Of a stretch of DNA of 64,000 nt, positions 10,440-23,500 are shown piece by piece (the first letter of the stretch is position 1; each line of letters starts with the position of its first letter). The notes below the pieces were generated by a model. It was not told the origin of the DNA. It did no database searches and saw nothing but the letters and a program-made list of their open reading frames with translations. This DNA comes from Callaeas wilsoni. Lineage: Eukaryota > Chordata > Aves > Passeriformes > Callaeidae. Location of the stretch: assembly GCA_013398955.1 (NCBI GenBank), contig VWPU01019389.1, forward strand, positions 1 through 64,000, in the 5' to 3' direction. Position numbers and translations under genes: made by a program.

Positions 10440-13400
10440 TTGTAAAGGATCCAAAAATCAACTACTTGCATATGTCTCCAACCAGGGATTTTAAAAGTCT
10501 GATTTAAATATCACAGTGCAAATGATTTTGGCCAGTGTTTCTAACACATGGCAGGAAGTCTCGGTCTTGTACTTCTTTTGCGTATGTACACACCATCTTT
10601 GTGGCACACAACTTACCTGTATAATGGGACATGATTTGAGTAACCCATAATGCCCCAGGAAGAACCACATCCAGCCATTCACAGAAACTGTAGGCCAACA
10701 CAGACTGCCAAAATCCACAACTGTTTTTGCCCGGTAAATGAAACCACAAACATTTGCATGCTTAGATATTCCGACAAAAAGTAAATATTCTGGATGATGT
10801 ACTTTTCAATATCATACACCGTGGCATAAAAAAAAAACACAGGGGAAAAAAATTAACTTCTGTTTACTCTATCTTAAGGAGTTCTTTCTAATGGGTGAAG
10901 CTGAAATGCCCGCACTGATTTCCCTTGAAATAACAAAGGGCCATATTTTCCCCCAACAGGTGTATGTGGCTCTCGGTTCCTCCCAGGAGTAGTGGCAGAA
11001 CTTCAAAAAACCCTGCGCCAAGGCCAGATTTTCAGAGCTCCCCAGCATCCCCCAGTTCCTGTTGATTTGTAAGCAACATGCAGCTTGAGGTTTTGCTCAT
11101 TCCTCAGCTGAAACTTTCAAAACTCGTGATTTGTCAGCATGAGTCAGTGTTTTATGTAACCCCAGCTTGCATTCCTCCAAACCCCTCCTGAGCTCGGAGT
11201 GCTCCGACAGCCAACCTCAAATTCTTCATCTCTGCAGCTGACAACTTCAGCCCTCTGATGGTGGCACAGTGGCCCTTCCATGCTGCTCCTGGGGGGTTTT
11301 GGGGCCTCAGTGGGGTTCTCCTGGTGCCGTGGGGACCAAGGCTGAGAGAAACCTGGGCTACACTACGGAGCTCTGCTTCCAGTGGGCAAGATGTTGAGCT
11401 TGCCTGCAACAGAAATGCCCAATCATGGGTTTGTTTATCTGATTTTTTTTTTTTCAATTGCCTGAAATAGCATCAGTTTTATCCATGGCCCTGCCAGAAG
11501 ATAAGCCAAAAGAAAAAGTTCTCCTGTAAAGACGCCTTGGATGGTGACTTCAGTTCACACCCTGGTACACTGCTTCACCCTGAAGGCAGCATGCTGAAGT
11601 CAGGTACCTAAACAAGCTGGAGAGATGGCTTATCACACCATAGGTATTTTTTAACCATTATCTGTAGATACACTGAAATATATAAAACCAGATGAAAAGA
11701 GTAGGGGAAGGTGAGAAGCTAAATCCCATTTTTAATTCCTATTTTAAGTTGATTTTCCCTTGAGACGTGGAAAATATCAACACGTGATTCTTCCCCTGGC
11801 AGCTTCCCTCGTCCATTTTTTGGGGGAACTCATTGCTGGTGGGATAAACCCTTCCCAACCTCAGTGATAGCACATCTCTCTCATCTCTCAGGGCAGCCAG
11901 GAACCCCCCGTGCCACTCACAGGAGGAGGGATGCCCATTTTAGTTAGCCAGCCCATCCCCACCACAGCCAGACAGGAGTCAGTGAGAAGCTTTTATGTTC
12001 CAGATTCACAAATTCTTCCTCCTCAGTCTTGGAGGGGAAAAGTGTGGTATTCCATTTGGCCAACACCTACCTTCTCTTTCCCTAAATGTAGTAGAAATGT
12101 AGTAGAAAAATGGTAGTTTTTTCCTACAAAAACAAAGCCCCAGTTTACTGGAGTGGGGGCTTGTGGACACTGAGCTGGAGACACTGCTTTATTGGAAATA
12201 TTTGATGATGTGGCAGAATAAAAGGTGAGGAAACCAGGCCATTCAATGCAGTACAGTGGGAAGCAGGTGGAAGGGCTGGAGAAGCCATGGAGATGGCCTG
12301 GACTCCCCCCAGTATTTGAAGTGAAGCCATTCATACCTCAGCATGTCTCTGCTTGCTGTTTGAAATGTACCCAGTACATTCAAATCAGTGAAACAAGTGG
12401 CAGAGAAGCACATTTTGGCATACTTTCCAGATATTGCTGGCTTTTCTTGTGCAAATGACTGATTCGTATATCATGTGACAGGTGTACCTCAAATTTAGGC
12501 CCTAGTAAAGAAATATAAGAAAGAAAGAAGATTTTTAAAAAATCAAAGCAAAACAAAACCAACAACAAAGAATAAATCCTGAACAATTTCCTAAAATAAA
12601 TGTTATTCTTTTGCCTTACTATTTTTAATCCTATGTGTGTGTGTGTACAAATATTCACAGGCAAAAATACCACCTGATCATAAAATTGTTCCACATAAGA
12701 AATTCTTTACAATATTGAGAGAAACTGTGGAGAAATATGAAGATCAGGCGAGGGGGAACACGTGCCAGCTTGCTCCACTAACCTACTTAGATGCAGCTTG
12801 GTAACAGCGGAATAGCCAGCCATCTGATGCTTTGGATGCTGTGACTGTGTGCTGGCACTTTGCAGACTTCAGGTATTGAAACCCTGTCCAGAAAAATGAT
12901 GGGATATTTCATATCCTTGTTATTGCAGAAATTTTAAATACGTGTCTGTAGGGTCATGGCCAAGTTTTGCAGTTGCGGTGATTGTAGAACATGAGGAACG
13001 TGCCCCACAGTATTGGGATTTGTCTCTTATTCCTTGTCAACCCAACAAACCAGCACCTTTCTCAAGATGAGAGTGTTGACACCTAAATTCCTCCAGAAAA
13101 GGGCTTAATGCAAACATTTTTTCGCCCAACTATGTTAGTTTGCCCTATAAAGGTTGTACTACCCCCATATATGTGTGTCTGTACCAATAGATAGCATTCC
13201 AGTGCTGGGGCCTACCTTGTGCTTAGGCAGGAGCTAATGGGATGGCCATAGATCTTCCTGTAAAATTTAGATAAAATCCTTTTGCAGCTTGCTATGCCTA
13301 TGGCCTGCTTTTTCCTTTTTTTTTATTGCAGACCTCAAAAGCAATCCCCTTGGACATGGTTATACATATTTCACTGTAAGTGAAAGAGAACAAAACAAAT

Positions 13401-13580
13401 AAAACCACAATGAGGTTCTTTCTCCATGCTGGTACTTTCTTCAAACTTTCTGCTGAGGATTTCCAACAGCATTTGTCGTCACATGGTGAGGGCTCTGAAT
13501 GAAATTATTGATGGTAGCTGGGGAAAAAAAAAGGGAAAAAAATGAATGAAATCCCTTGAGACAAAAGGTATGTCATGAAC
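10440..13580. other. Non-coding stretch, nothing specific recognised
   Basis: Mixed sequence with no supportable exon, RNA or transposon. It contains a short GTGTGTGTGT tract near 12,634 and a few A- or T-rich runs. Confidence 0.45.
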
Positions 13581-13589
13581 TTCCCCAAG

Positions 13590-13745
13590 TTATTTGCAAA
13601 TGTTTCTGCCAGTATCAATAAATCCCTTAAATTTCAAGATAGGCTACATTAATTACAGGATGGCATTATGCATTTAAAGGTTGCTGAAAGTTATATCTGT
13701 GATCAGTCATGTTTGAATTGCACGTTCTCATGAAATACTTGTTTT
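13590..13745. promoter_or_regulatory. Candidate conserved non-coding element
   Basis: A short complex, repeat-free block with ATTAATTA-type and ATTATGCAT words, GATCAGTCATG and CACGTTCTCATG. It stands out from the surrounding simple sequence. No conservation data can be seen from one genome, so this is a texture call only. Confidence 0.2.
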
Positions 13746-13749
13746 TTAA

Positions 13750-16590
13750 ATATGTAGGCATGCAGGCAAGCAGCAATAGCCTCCACGATGTTTTAATAGG
13801 CTTTTATTAGTTTGTACTTTCCTTGTAATCTTGTTTTACAGTATGTGCATTCAATGTGTTTGTGTCTGTGCTCTTCACGCACACATCGCAGGATGCCAAA
13901 ACATCCTTCTGCTTCCTTGTTTCCAACCACTTAGTCAGGCACTTGAATGCTTTCCAAATCTTGTTAAAAAGCAGCAATAGCACTATCACTTCTTGTTGTC
14001 AGAGTGCACAGAAAGGGACTGATGGAGAAAGCAGTGGAAAGGTAAAGGAGGACACTGAACGGTTGGGAACCCCCGGTGGGGGGTCTTCATGGATGAGCCC
14101 AGTTGCGTCTCAGTGCCATAATGCCCAGACCTGATCTGGGGCTTTCCACTGCCTCACTGTGGGGTTTTGGTTCACTTGCTGGATGGAAAAGTGCTGCAAA
14201 AATGCTCCTTATACATTACTTCTAAATTTATAAGTTTACGAAGTAAAAATTCCCTGACTGAAAATCACTGAGTATTTTCTAAAAGATTAATCATATTTCT
14301 ATGTTAAACTGTCTCTTTTTTCCTCCAGGAAAATTTAAAGCAGCATTCAAATAGAGGTGAGTTTTCTTCTGAGTAAAATAGGTTTAAAAGTCAACTTTAT
14401 TTTATTTACCAATTTTTCTGAAACTAAACTAACTAGACAGGCCTAACCTAGATTCAATAAATGCTATGAATTTACACTTCTGGTGAGTTGAAAATTGCTC
14501 CTGAGACTGTTCAAAATGTTTCAGTCAGGTGCAGCCTTGCTGGTTAACACTGAGATCATGTAATGCTGGTGGTCCTGGTATCAACATTAATTAACATTAC
14601 GGTCACAAGTGGATGGTAGTTTCCCTTGGATTGCTCTTACAGATGTGGATTCTCTGATGTCTACAGACAGATGAGTTAATCCCATTGCCACTGGGGGAGG
14701 CAGATATGGTTGCCTTGGTTGCCTGTCTCCATGAGGTGGGAATATCTGACCAGCTTGATTGCAGTCACCCGATGAATTTAAATGTGTGTTGATGCAGGCG
14801 TGTGCCCACACACTCACACACCCACATGGATCGTGATGAGCACCCACCCCAATAGTCTTTAGAAACCCAGATAAAAATAATGTCGCCTTAGGAAACTTAT
14901 GCTGTGCGTGAGTGAGATGACTGCAAGGCTCCCACAGACTCCTGAGAGGTGCTGGGGTTTCAGCTTCAACTAAGGAACTTGCCAAGAAGTTGTGACACAG
15001 CCATTGCAGGCTGTCTACACTACAGCCCATGGTTGTTCATGGTCAGCAAAAGGCTGGTCAAATAACATTTATCAGAGTGTTCACTTGGCCTATGCCCCAC
15101 ATTCTGAATAACTTATTTTGCAGATTATTTTTTTCCCCAGACAAATGCAGGACTTACTGATATAATTCTCAAAAGCAGTCCTTTGTCAGGTTTTGGGAGA
15201 AAGTTTGAAGTCGAGTGCCAGGTTTCTCTGTAGTGTCTGTGGTCCCAACCAGCCATGTATTGAGGGAACACACAACCATGTGCCAAAACGCCTGCTCGTA
15301 CTATCTCCGTGCAGACATGGGCTCCATCATGTCAGGTAAGAGATATCCAAAGGCTTGAGGTCATATGTTGGATCTTCTTGCTCCTCCAAAAGGAAAGGAC
15401 ATGGATGAACCTCTCCTGTTAATCTACCTGTGCTTGGTGCAGCAAGGATAGAGGACAAGTCATGCAGGCTCACAATAAAACTGCATTTTTTGAATGAGTA
15501 GTGTCTTCTTTTTTTCAGAAGAATGGCAACCCTGATCACCTCAAGGCTGATGCATTCTTGAAAGTGAAATATTTATGGTAATAGTGATGGCAGAGAGGAG
15601 GAAATCTCTTTTGTAAGAAAACATAGTGCATAAATACACAGCACAGCTCAGGCCACGTCTTCGTTTCACCCACAAGAAGTTTGTACAAGTGTAGAAAACC
15701 CCAGATTTTTTTCTCCTGCCCCCCAAAGAAACATAATCCAGAGCTTATATTGGATGCTTTTTGGGAGTTTATTGGAATATCCAACCGGGTTCATGTAATG
15801 TGTCATAAGGTAAAGCCTGTTCATTGGTGATTTACAAGCAGTGTGTGCCGGTGTTACTGTAATTTATAGACCACAGATGGTCAGGGGGTGCCCCTGCTGA
15901 CTTGTAGCTGAATAAGAAGCTGAGCCCTGTGTGTCATCTGCTGCAGGTAGCTCTGGCTCACTTCCCCAAATTAGTGCTGATCAAGATCTGCCTTCAAACC
16001 CAGAGGGTCCCAAGACCTTTGCCTTGTAAACTGGGGTTATTTCAGGAGGGGAGAGGATACAAATGATTAAGGCTGGGGAAAAAAACCCTAAGCCTATCAG
16101 AATGACACCAAAGGAAAATTGCTTTTTACAATAATAATTTCCCTTCTCAAGGCTGGTACTTCACTTGATGGGATATTGTCACCTGTTAAATGGAAAATGA
16201 ACTGTGTCAGTCACCTCTTTCATACACCAGTCTAAGACAAACATCTCCTTTGCAAAAATTTCTATATATTCATAAATCTCCCTTGTAATGGCCCATAGGA
16301 TAGATCCTATCTTTGTTCTCATCATTTTACCCTTTTAGGTAATTACTCTTCAACTATGTTTTACCATGACTTTCTTTGAAGTTTACCTAAGTCTTTTCTT
16401 CTTTAAATCTTATCAAATAATTATCTGTTTATTCCAGCAATTCTTTCTGATTCCCCAAGACTTTGCTCCCAGTGGATGCATGAGGCAGAGGGAGGACAGG
16501 ACTGGCTGCGCATCTTACCCAAATCTTTGGGAGATTTACTTTTTTTGGCCAGGGGATTGGGCCCCTTTTCACTTTTAAATTCTCTGGTTG
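13750..16590. other. Non-coding stretch, nothing specific recognised
   Basis: This contains only chance frames, including a 147-codon one on the minus strand (14,587-15,030) with no recognisable domain. Sequence near 15,875-15,900 has a weak CTCF-like GC-rich core, which I do not call. Confidence 0.4.
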
Positions 16591-16600
16591 ACAAAGTTCA

Positions 16601-16800
16601 TCACGTCACCTCATATTTCTCCCAGACGTGTTTTTGTCTTGCTGCGTGTGGCCTTGTCCTGCTTGCAGAAATACCACGGTGGTCTCCGTCAGGTTCCAGC
16701 AGCCTTCGGAGGGACGTGCCGGATCCAGGGACGCCTGGTGCTTGGCTTGCCCGCTGCAGCGAGGTCATGCATTTTAACAAGGCACCGCCGATCCCCTTTT
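16601..16800. promoter_or_regulatory. CpG-rich patch (orphan CpG-island-like)
   Basis: Counted by hand over these 200 bases: 115 G+C (57.5%) and 13 CpG, giving an observed/expected ratio near 0.8. Surrounding DNA is CpG-poor. This sits at the classical length and ratio threshold for a CpG island. There is no TATA box, no obvious first exon and no known gene next to it. It may be an orphan promoter or enhancer CpG island, or a younger insertion that has not yet lost its CpGs. Confidence 0.5.
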
Positions 16801-17568
16801 TAAAGGGCATTGATTATGTTTTGTTAAAATAGGCTTTGAACTCAGCTGACCCTGTGCCGGTAGGACATTTCAGGGCTTTTTTTCTGCCTGGACCACACTT
16901 GACACCTGTTGGCAAACACAGCTGCAAATGCTGCTGAGAGAAACCTGCATCCGAGCTCAAAACAGAGTGGCTCAATTTTTTCCCAATAGTAAAGACATAA
17001 GAGAATTTGGTGGCTTCTCTAGTTAATAAAGAGAGAAAAAAAAAAACAAATTTGTTTTTCTTTATCAAGATGAGGGAAAAACGCACCCTATAGACAAAAG
17101 AAGCAGAAGGAAAGCTGTAATGGAAATAGAATTGACAGCCTCTCAAAACTCAGGTGGCACTTTCCTTTTCCAGTTAATTACAGTTTTAATTACATGGCTT
17201 CTTGTGACTCCTTGATACCTAATAAACTAGACTCTGTGGGGCGGCAAAGTTGAGTTTTGCTTGAACTGCAGGTGTAAGGCTCAGTATGAAACATAAATCA
17301 ACTTCTTAAACATGTTCCCATGGTGTGTTCAGGGTTTTTCTTCCTATTTGCATGTAAAAATCACATCTTTTCACCATTGTTGGATAAAAAAAAAGAAAAA
17401 TATTGAAGCTACAATGCAGAAAGTATTACCTTTGTGTCTTTGGATAAAAAATCCCCTTTTAGCAGGAGGGGAAAAAGGGTCTTTTATTATTTTAACCCCA
17501 GATACAATAAATTTTAAAGGAGTGGTGCATTACCCACATAGACCCTCTCTCATTAACCTTTTTTCTGT

Positions 17569-17588
17569 GGGGGGGAGGGGTAGGTGGG
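17569..17588 (+). other. G-quadruplex-prone tract
   Basis: G7, then A, G4, TAGGT and G3. The G7 can supply two runs of three, giving four G-runs of at least three with loops of 1, 1 and about 5-6 bases, which meets the standard folding pattern. Sequence-based only. Confidence 0.6.
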
Positions 17589-18752
17589 TGTGTAAGGTAG
17601 AAGAGGAAAGTTCTTTGGCAGAATGAAAGCAAGGGGAGATTGGTATGTGGAAGTAAAGAAATATTCAGCCCATAGGAGCTGCCTCTCCTGAAGGTTTGGA
17701 AAACAGAGAGTGTCTGTTTATTCTTTGTGTATTATACTGTGGAAATGTGTTCTCCAGTCAGGTTCAAGCATGTGCTATATATTACCTCTGAGCGGGATAA
17801 CATGCTGATGACCTGTAGCAGTAAAAAGATGGCGACAAATATGGTCCAAACGCATTGGTTTCAATCCCATGGGATCTGATGGATCAAGAGTCTGTGGCAG
17901 GAAAATCTACTGTCAAGATGGTCGATGGAAATTTCAGTGAAAGATTGCCCATCTTCCCTCTTCCTCAAACCAAACAAAATTATTTTAAAAAAGCAGAGGA
18001 GGGGGGAAAGTGGGAGAGGAGAACAGAGAGTAGAGCTTCACATATGGCATTTGGATGGTGCAAAACATGAGCAGCAAGGTTCATGTGTGGCACATGAGTG
18101 TATCAACACCCCTTCTTAAACCCGTAAGACTGGGAAGGGCTGTTTTTTTACTGTCTTATTAGTTTTAACTTCAGCTTGTGATTTGTCTGTTGAAGTACTG
18201 GTTTTAAGTGAGTGCAAAAAAAGGTGTATTTGTTATGAGTGAAGAAGGAGAGCTCTAGGAAAGAGGTGGCTGGGTAGCAGTTTTTCATGCCTGGTAGGGG
18301 GAAGGTGGGAGAAATCAAAATATCCTGCTTGCCTTTCAACAAGAATACTTATTTCTGTCTTATTGTCCCATTGCTCATTACCTGAAGCAGCACTATCCAT
18401 GGCTGGAGCATGTGTGCTGAAGTCAGCAGAAGGTCTTGCTTGCTCCTCCAAGGCCTTCATGTCCATTGTTCCTGATACACACCTACCTCCCCCATGGCAC
18501 ATCCCAGCTTCAGACCATATTCCCTGAAAACAACTGACATCTCACTGACACCCACAGTGTTCAGGGCCATGGCAGGCACAGTCAGAGGCAACTTCCTATA
18601 TAAAAATGTTATATGACTTGGAAAAAGCAGGCAGATTTCAGCCTTAACTTCACTAGAAATCTTGCCTAAAAAATAGTCTTCCTGCAGACTAGATTTTTCT
18701 GCTGTCATTTCACCTTGATGTCCTGTTGATGATTATTCTTGGTTATTCATTA

Positions 18753-18775
18753 TTGTTGTTGTTGTTGTTGTTGTT
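18753..18775. repeat. (TTG)n microsatellite
   Basis: About seven perfect TTG units followed by TTCTTGG. Confidence 0.95.
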
Positions 18776-19324
18776 CTTGGCAAAGATCATAATTTATTTC
18801 TCCCTCCACAGTCTGGCTACCTCCTCTTTTTTGCAACTGCCTGTGTTGCTTATCTGAACAACTCCACTTGCAAATAACAGTTTTTTCTCAAATCAATATT
18901 ATGTTCAATCCCTTCGGTATAAATGTCTTGTACTCTTGTGGTCTGTTTGTGGGCAGTGTTTGGGCAGTCCGCAGCAAAAATGTGGGGAGCTGGACCATGG
19001 TCTGCAATTTCTTTATCTTATGTGGTATAAGTGAAATAAAAACCCAACCCAACAGCCAAGAGAGAATTTTCAATATGAGAAAAAGAAGAATTCCTCCTAC
19101 CTTCCTCCAAATAAAGTGTTCCATCATCTTTTTCAATTAGTCTTGGTTTTATTTTTGAAATCACACAAAGAGGCAAATATACTGTTTCATATGTTTTCAT
19201 ATATAGTTTTTCAAAATGGGAAATGCAAGGTAAAATTAAGGGAGCTAGAGAAAAGGAAGGAGAGTGGGGAAGAAGAGGAACAGAAGTTTAAAAAACAAGG
19301 CAGTTAAAAAAAAATTAACTTCAG

Positions 19325-19494
19325 AGGGGTTTTATTCAGGGCTGTGTCGCTCACATCATACTGGGATGGAGTGCGTTAGACATCAGCGCAGCAGCAAAGA
19401 ATACAAGCTCATGTTGGGGAGAAATATTACATGCCTATGGCTCAGCAAGGAGATGGACCAAGTGGAGAAATGGCAATGGAAGAAGCAGCAGCAT
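19325..19494 (+). repeat. Unidentified ~170 bp repeat, copy A
   Basis: This aligns co-linearly with 20,412-20,580. Shared blocks are AGGGGTTTT, GCTCATG(T/C)TGGGGAGAAAT (19,408-19,426 here) and the perfect 19-mer ATGGAAGAAGCAGCAGCAT (19,476-19,494 here). The offset between copies stays at 1,085-1,087 bp along the whole length, so there are almost no net indels. Flanks do not match. It is either a local tandem duplication or two copies of an old interspersed repeat that I cannot name. Confidence 0.75.
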
Positions 19495-20411
19495 CATGAA
19501 TGTCTGTCACACTAACACTCCAAATGGTGTGGAATGTGAGAAGAAAGAGGAGAAAAAAGTCAAATATGCAAAAAGTCGTTTCAACAAAGAAATAAAGCAA
19601 AACTTTCCAGCTGAAGCAGAATACACTTTTTTTTTTTTTTGTTTCTAAATGCTTCCAGTGGAAGTTTTTGAACGAGGAAGAAAAAACAGACATGCATGGG
19701 GTGGGGAAGAGGCCACTTGTTTCTGTGCATATTAAGTTGCCTGTACCTGGCTGGCTGGGAGCATAAATGGTGTGAGCGACTGGAGAAAGCTGCAGCACTA
19801 GCTGGAGAAAGTGCAAAAAGATGTTAAGGACCATCTTAAAGTGAATACATCCTGCAGGATGGCTGGCTCCGTCGTGGAAGGGGAGGACAGTGACGCAGGA
19901 ACAGCAGTGTTGCGTGCATTAAACCATATGCCACCAATCCATATGGCAATGTGGTCTGAAGTGTTTCAAGGCAGTTCCAACTTGGAAAAGTCTTGAAAAG
20001 TTTTCAAATGGCATTTTTATGGTCTGCTGAAACACAAATGTCCATTTTTCATTCCACAGAGAAAGTTTATCTGGAGGAAGGCGGGTGAGAGGCAGCCACC
20101 CTCAGACTCAGCTGCCTGGTTCCTGCTTCTGAGCTGGGTGAAGGAAGCGTCGCAGATTGGGGAGTGTATTTCTTCCCCAGTTGTTGGCAAGCTGTGCTTT
20201 AATAGCGTCATAACAGATAGTTCATGAAGGAATATTAGCTGCAAAAATGATGCCTTTGGGAAAGAAGCTTGGAAGAGGTTTTTCTGTCTAAACTTGGGAA
20301 CCCAGTGTACATCTGTCCAAACCTACCTGAGGATAGAAAAGTCCGAGTGCTAGAGATCTTACCCTTCTCGCTTGAGGCACCACCACCAAGGTGGGGTGGA
20401 TTTAGCTAGGG

Positions 20412-20580
20412 AGGGGTTTTTTCAGAGCTGGACGCCCTACACCATACTTGGGTGGGGTGCATGAAGCATCAATGTGGTAGCAAGGGATGCAGGCTCATGC
20501 TGGGGAGAAATCATGTACAGTCATGGCTTGGCAAGGGGAGAGAGGGAATGGAGGAGCAGTGATGGAAGAAGCAGCAGCAT
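20412..20580 (+). repeat. Unidentified ~170 bp repeat, copy B
   Basis: The partner of copy A, same orientation, about 1.09 kb downstream, with roughly two thirds to three quarters identity by eye. Matching blocks here are at 20,412 (AGGGGTTTT), 20,493-20,511 and 20,562-20,580 (perfect 19-mer). Read in one frame the two copies give partly similar peptides (a shared LMLGRN and WKKQQH), but copy B has an in-frame stop. Any coding origin is therefore dead or illusory. Confidence 0.75.
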
Positions 20581-20599
20581 TCTCACAATGGCTGCAAGA

Positions 20600-23500
20600 G
20601 GTGCTGACCATGCCTCAGCATAAGCAGTCACTGGTACCCACAGCTGCTGCACTGGACTCCCAAGCATATTGCTCATGTCCTGGTGCTCCTACCCATGGTA
20701 ATCATTGCAGATCCAGCGCTTTAGGGGATCTATTATTTTCTGGTTAAACAAGTCTATCTATTGTTTTAATCAGATTAGCTTTTTTTGAGCTGGTCCCTCA
20801 TAAATTCAGTCCCAGCTCAGCGGAACAATCCTGGTTTTTAACTTTTAGGAGGAACATGGCTTATGATTTACCAGATAGCCATGTCAAGCCTAAGGTAATA
20901 AAAGTCCAACCTATGTGATGTGTATGGGCTACTGTATTATAAATATTTAATAAGTTATATGGAAAAAAATAAAGTATGGGGTTACAGAAATCATATTAAA
21001 GCAACTAAGTAAATGTAAAGAAGGTTAAAGTGTCTAACTCTATATGGCATAAAGGCTAAAGCAAACCAGATCTGTTTTCTAGATACTTTTTCCATGTACA
21101 GCTGTAACTGGGCTGCATAGGAATAAAGCAAGTACTTAAAGACAGGCAAAGTAAAAAAAAAGAGATCTAAAGCATTTGGTTGGCATTGATAGCAATCATT
21201 TCAAAAAGCCCTGGAACATTTAAAGAGAATTAGAAAGGATTTTGCTGGAATCAAAGGGAGAGCACTTTCCATGGCTGGATGTGTATTTGGGTATCTGCTA
21301 ACTGATTAAATCAGAGTGAACAGAACAGCCTTGATCATCCAGGACTTTTAAAACAGAAGAAAGGGGTTTTCCTGTTTGGGCTCTTTTTTCCTCACTCACA
21401 CATCTTACGGTTTTCATTCTTCTGCCTACTTGATGGTAAAGTAACATTTATTTTGGCACAGAGACTTGCAGAGAGCTTTGAAAGGCCCTGCAGGTCAAGC
21501 AGCTACAGAGTGCACCAAACCCATGGGGGTGAGCAAACCTGGAAATATTTAGGCTTAGGGGTCTTTTTTTATACGTCCTAACCTAAGTTTTGTTCTTAAG
21601 GAAGAAGTGGATATCTCCACACTCCCTTGCAATATCCATTATGAGGCAGATAGGCTCCTTGCCTTGCCACCTCACTACGTACCATTCCTTTGGCAGCACC
21701 AATTCCATAAGCAGCTTTCCTGCTGCACAAGCCAGAAAAGGTTTTTGTGAGGACTTTGAGGTTAGTGGTGATTTACCCTTGGTATCAGCCAAGTGGAGAG
21801 AAGGGGATCAAGCATCCCTAAATCCCTGGCTTGCCCTTTCCTCCTTCACAGGGGTGGTGGTGGTGGTCTTGGCTCTTTACTCTGGTTCCCCTGGTCATCT
21901 GGGAGGGAGCTGGGATAGTGCCTTGCTTAATCAACACGTGACACTTGCGTATTTCTGTTTGTGAAAACTGTACAGAGGGGAGTGAGGCAAAACATTAGAG
22001 TCAACCTTAAGACCCACTGATGCCAAAGAGTGCATCTTCTCCCCAGTCTCCACCCTTCCCAGGTCCACTTTGGCTTGTGAAGTGTGCTGAAAACAATTCC
22101 CTCTTTCCTTTTTTCTTTTTTCCTTTTCCTTTTTTTTTTTTTTTCTTTAGCCTTTTCCCAGCCTAGGCAATGGATTTGGCCGGCAGAAAGTGTGGGAGAA
22201 GCAGAGAAGAGAAGAGGGGACTGTGGCAAAGGGGATGGGAGGGAGATCCTCCCCCCAAGCAAGGGCTCACATTGGTGGGGCTATTCCTATCACCCCACTC
22301 CACTCCTCCCATCCAGCCATGGATAGAGGAGGGCAAGACAGGGGATAGGATGAAATCAATAGAGTGATGAGAACTGGGTGTGGGGAGAGTTGGGGGTGGT
22401 GAGGTGAGGTATTTTCCCCTTAAATCCCAACATATATTTGATAGAAATTTTAAAGCTGGAAATCAGGGGCAAGTGTGGGATGGATGTACTGCAAATCCAA
22501 TGCAAACAGACAAATGAAACAGGCAAAGTGAAAATGAAATTACATTCACCCCCTGCTTTTCTACCACCGCTGTGTTGTCAAATTCAGTAAACAAGCATAC
22601 AGGGTAATCCAGCTCCCAACAGAGGTGGCAAGAGCCTTTCCTTTCCATTTGGTGGAAAGCCTAAGCCGTTTTTATGACAGGGAATGGATCTTCCTGTAAT
22701 TTTCCCTCATGATATTTAGAAGTCATGCACAGGATCTCCAATACCCAGAAACTTACATTCTTAAAACCTTATGTGTATTCCCACTGTAACCTATGGAAGA
22801 GGAAACAATCCCACATGGACTTCAGTGGGATGCTGTGTTACCTGAAGCAGCATTTCCTGGCTCGTGCCTGGGGTATTGAGGGCACTGAGGCCACACAGCT
22901 TCTTCCATAAGTGTGACTCAGCTCCAACCTGCCATCCAGCAGCTTGGTTTTATGGAAAATTAGAAAAATCACTTCACAGTGCTGACAGAAAGCAAATAGC
23001 AGTGCAAAGAGGGCTGATTCATCTATTAAAATAGGCACCATTTTTCTTTGCAGATCACCTTTTTTTCTAATTTTTGCAGTATTTTCCCTGCTACAACTAA
23101 CATCCTAAATAACACTTACCCACCTCCCTACTACCAACAGAGAGCCTTTACAGTGCTATTGAGAACTATTTTGAAGGTACAAATCACTTGACCTAAAGAC
23201 TCTCCCTGGAGTGTCAGTGCTGTGTGCTACATTTTCATTCTGCCAAACTCTTTATTTAGCACATGCTAAAGAACATTTAACATTTAAAGATCCCCTCTGT
23301 ACATCCTCTAAATGTCTCCATTCTCTGCTTGTAGATTAATATGTCTTCTGTGAAAATGAGATAATTGATTACAGAGCTGTATTATTTACAAATGAAGTGT
23401 TGTTCATGTATTGACCTTTAATTTCTATAGCTCAATACTAGTCCTTGTACAGAGTTTTTAATTAGTGAAATGGTTACAGAATTACAAGAAAAAAGCTTCT

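Larger units (their letters stand above)
16820..19320. other. Non-coding stretch with small repeats
   Basis: Ordinary sequence containing a G-quadruplex-prone tract at 17,569 and a TTG microsatellite at 18,753 (both listed separately). No exon or RNA gene is supported. Confidence 0.4.

Noticed and set aside
15865..15905. CTCF-like GC-rich core (TCAGGGGGTGCCCCTGCTGA)
   Set aside because: Several mismatches to the CTCF consensus on either strand. Not strong enough to call.
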